A stretch of 5,179 bases of DNA from Pseudofrankia asymbiotica (lineage in GTDB: Bacteria; Actinomycetota; Actinomycetes; Frankiales; Frankiaceae). Below the pieces are notes generated by a model. It saw only the letters and a list, made by a program, of their open reading frames with translations. It was not told where the DNA came from and did no database searches. Each line of letters opens with the position of its first letter. The stretch's first letter is position 1. Where the stretch lies: NCBI RefSeq assembly GCF_001983105.1, contig NZ_MOMC01000084.1, forward strand, positions 21,554 through 26,732, read 5' to 3'. Position numbers and translations under genes: made by a program. Positions 4,702-5,179 of the stretch are shown piece by piece.

Positions 4702-5179
4702 CTACCCTGTCGGGGCCAGGGCGCCGGCCGCGCCGTCGTCCCCCTCGTCGTCCGGGCTCGACGTCTGCCAGAGCAGCCCGCCGACCAGATCGGCGATGCC
4801 GGTCAAGACCTCCGTAGGCACATGCTGATAGCGGGTGGCCATGCTCGCCTGAGACCAGCCCATCACGTCCATGACCGCGCGAGTCGGGACCTTCAGAACC
4901 AGAAGCATCGTCGCTGCGGTGTGCCGCGCGTCGTGCAGCCGCGCCGGGCGTACACCGGCCTCGGTGAGCAGGCCGCGCCGTTCCTCGTAGTCCGCCCGCG
5001 GGTCGATGGGCCGCCCGGTCGGCTGAGCGAAGATCCAGGCACCTTCGGTCCAGAGGTCCGCCGCGTCCGTCCGTTCCTGGTCCTGGGCGTATCTGTGCAG
5101 CTTGAGCCAGGCCCGCAACGGTGCCGGTAGTCCGATCGCGCGGCGGCCGGCTCGGGACTTGGTTTCGACAACGACCAGG
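4702..5179 (-). CDS. Tyrosine recombinase / phage-type integrase, C-terminal part (5' end outside window)
   Basis: The frame is open to the right edge, so the N-terminal SAM-like and arm-binding domains lie outside. What is visible is the catalytic domain. It opens with VVETKSRAGRRAIGLP, carrying the conserved beta-hairpin Lys, then a variable middle, then HDARHTAATMLL with the H-x-x-R box (His codon 4933-4935, Arg 4924-4926). MGWSQASMATRYQHV follows, with Trp in place of the second His (4855-4857, a common variant) and the nucleophile Tyr (4828-4830). A first catalytic Arg should lie upstream, outside the window. The TTG at 5116-5118 is inside the domain and is not a start. The tail is rich in Asp, Gly and Ala. 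The 3' end is 81 bp from tRNA-Phe, so it probably catalyses integration and excision at that tRNA gene. Confidence 0.9.
   Translation of the reverse strand, partial: LVVVETKSRAGRRAIGLPAPLRAWLKLHRYAQDQERTDAADLWTEGAWIFAQPTGRPIDPRADYEERRGLLTEAGVRPARLHDARHTAATMLLVLKVPTRAVMDVMGWSQASMATRYQHVPTEVLTGIADLVGGLLWQTSSPDDEGDDGAAGALAPTG

Noticed and set aside
5116..5118. TTG as the integrase start
   Set aside because: The frame continues upstream with VVETKSRAGRRAIGLP, conserved recombinase sequence, so the gene simply leaves the window.

Overview
This is a GC-rich, third-position GC-biased window that reads as chromosomal DNA of a high-GC actinomycete. The evidence is the short class-I xylose isomerase of Streptomyces/Actinoplanes type, a ROK-family regulator, tRNA-Asp and tRNA-Phe genes of actinobacterial sequence without encoded CCA, and GC-rich hairpins instead of T-run terminators. 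A Frankia-like genome would fit the low-complexity Gly/Asp run in the kinase and the palindromic intergenic DNA, but that genus guess is only an inference.

Positions 1-4054 are a compact D-xylose catabolic locus. A ROK-family regulator (probable xylose repressor XylR, 5' end outside the window) runs rightward and converges on xylB (xylulokinase, minus strand, 1153-2634). xylB is divergent from xylA (xylose isomerase, plus strand, 2879-4054). XylA converts D-xylose to D-xylulose and XylB phosphorylates it to xylulose 5-phosphate for the pentose phosphate pathway. The regulator probably acts in the 244-bp divergent gap. That gap holds a good -10 for xylB, a candidate promoter and strong ribosome binding site for xylA, and an imperfect inverted repeat containing CAAACTAA, which resembles half of the Bacillus XylR operator. 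The two convergent genes each end in a GC hairpin at the stop codon.

Positions 4055-4421 contain no gene. They hold small GC hairpins and a striking perfect inverted repeat (two 27-bp arms around one base, 4142-4196), with a second outer 7-bp stem and an adjacent tandem 14-bp-period repeat. It may be the xylA terminator, a dispersed palindromic element, or both.

Positions 4422-4620 carry tRNA-Asp(GTC) and tRNA-Phe(GAA) in tandem, with a hairpin in the 50-nt spacer. An excellent stem-loop terminator follows.

From 4702 to the right edge lies the C-terminal catalytic part of a tyrosine recombinase on the minus strand, with its 3' end towards the tRNA-Phe gene. This is the classical arrangement of an integrative element (actinomycete integrative and conjugative element, phage or remnant) inserted at a tRNA 3' end. 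The window therefore seems to cross from core metabolic chromosome into the edge of a mobile element. I saw no clear new multi-gene system; the palindrome and the tRNA/integrase junction are the items most worth following.
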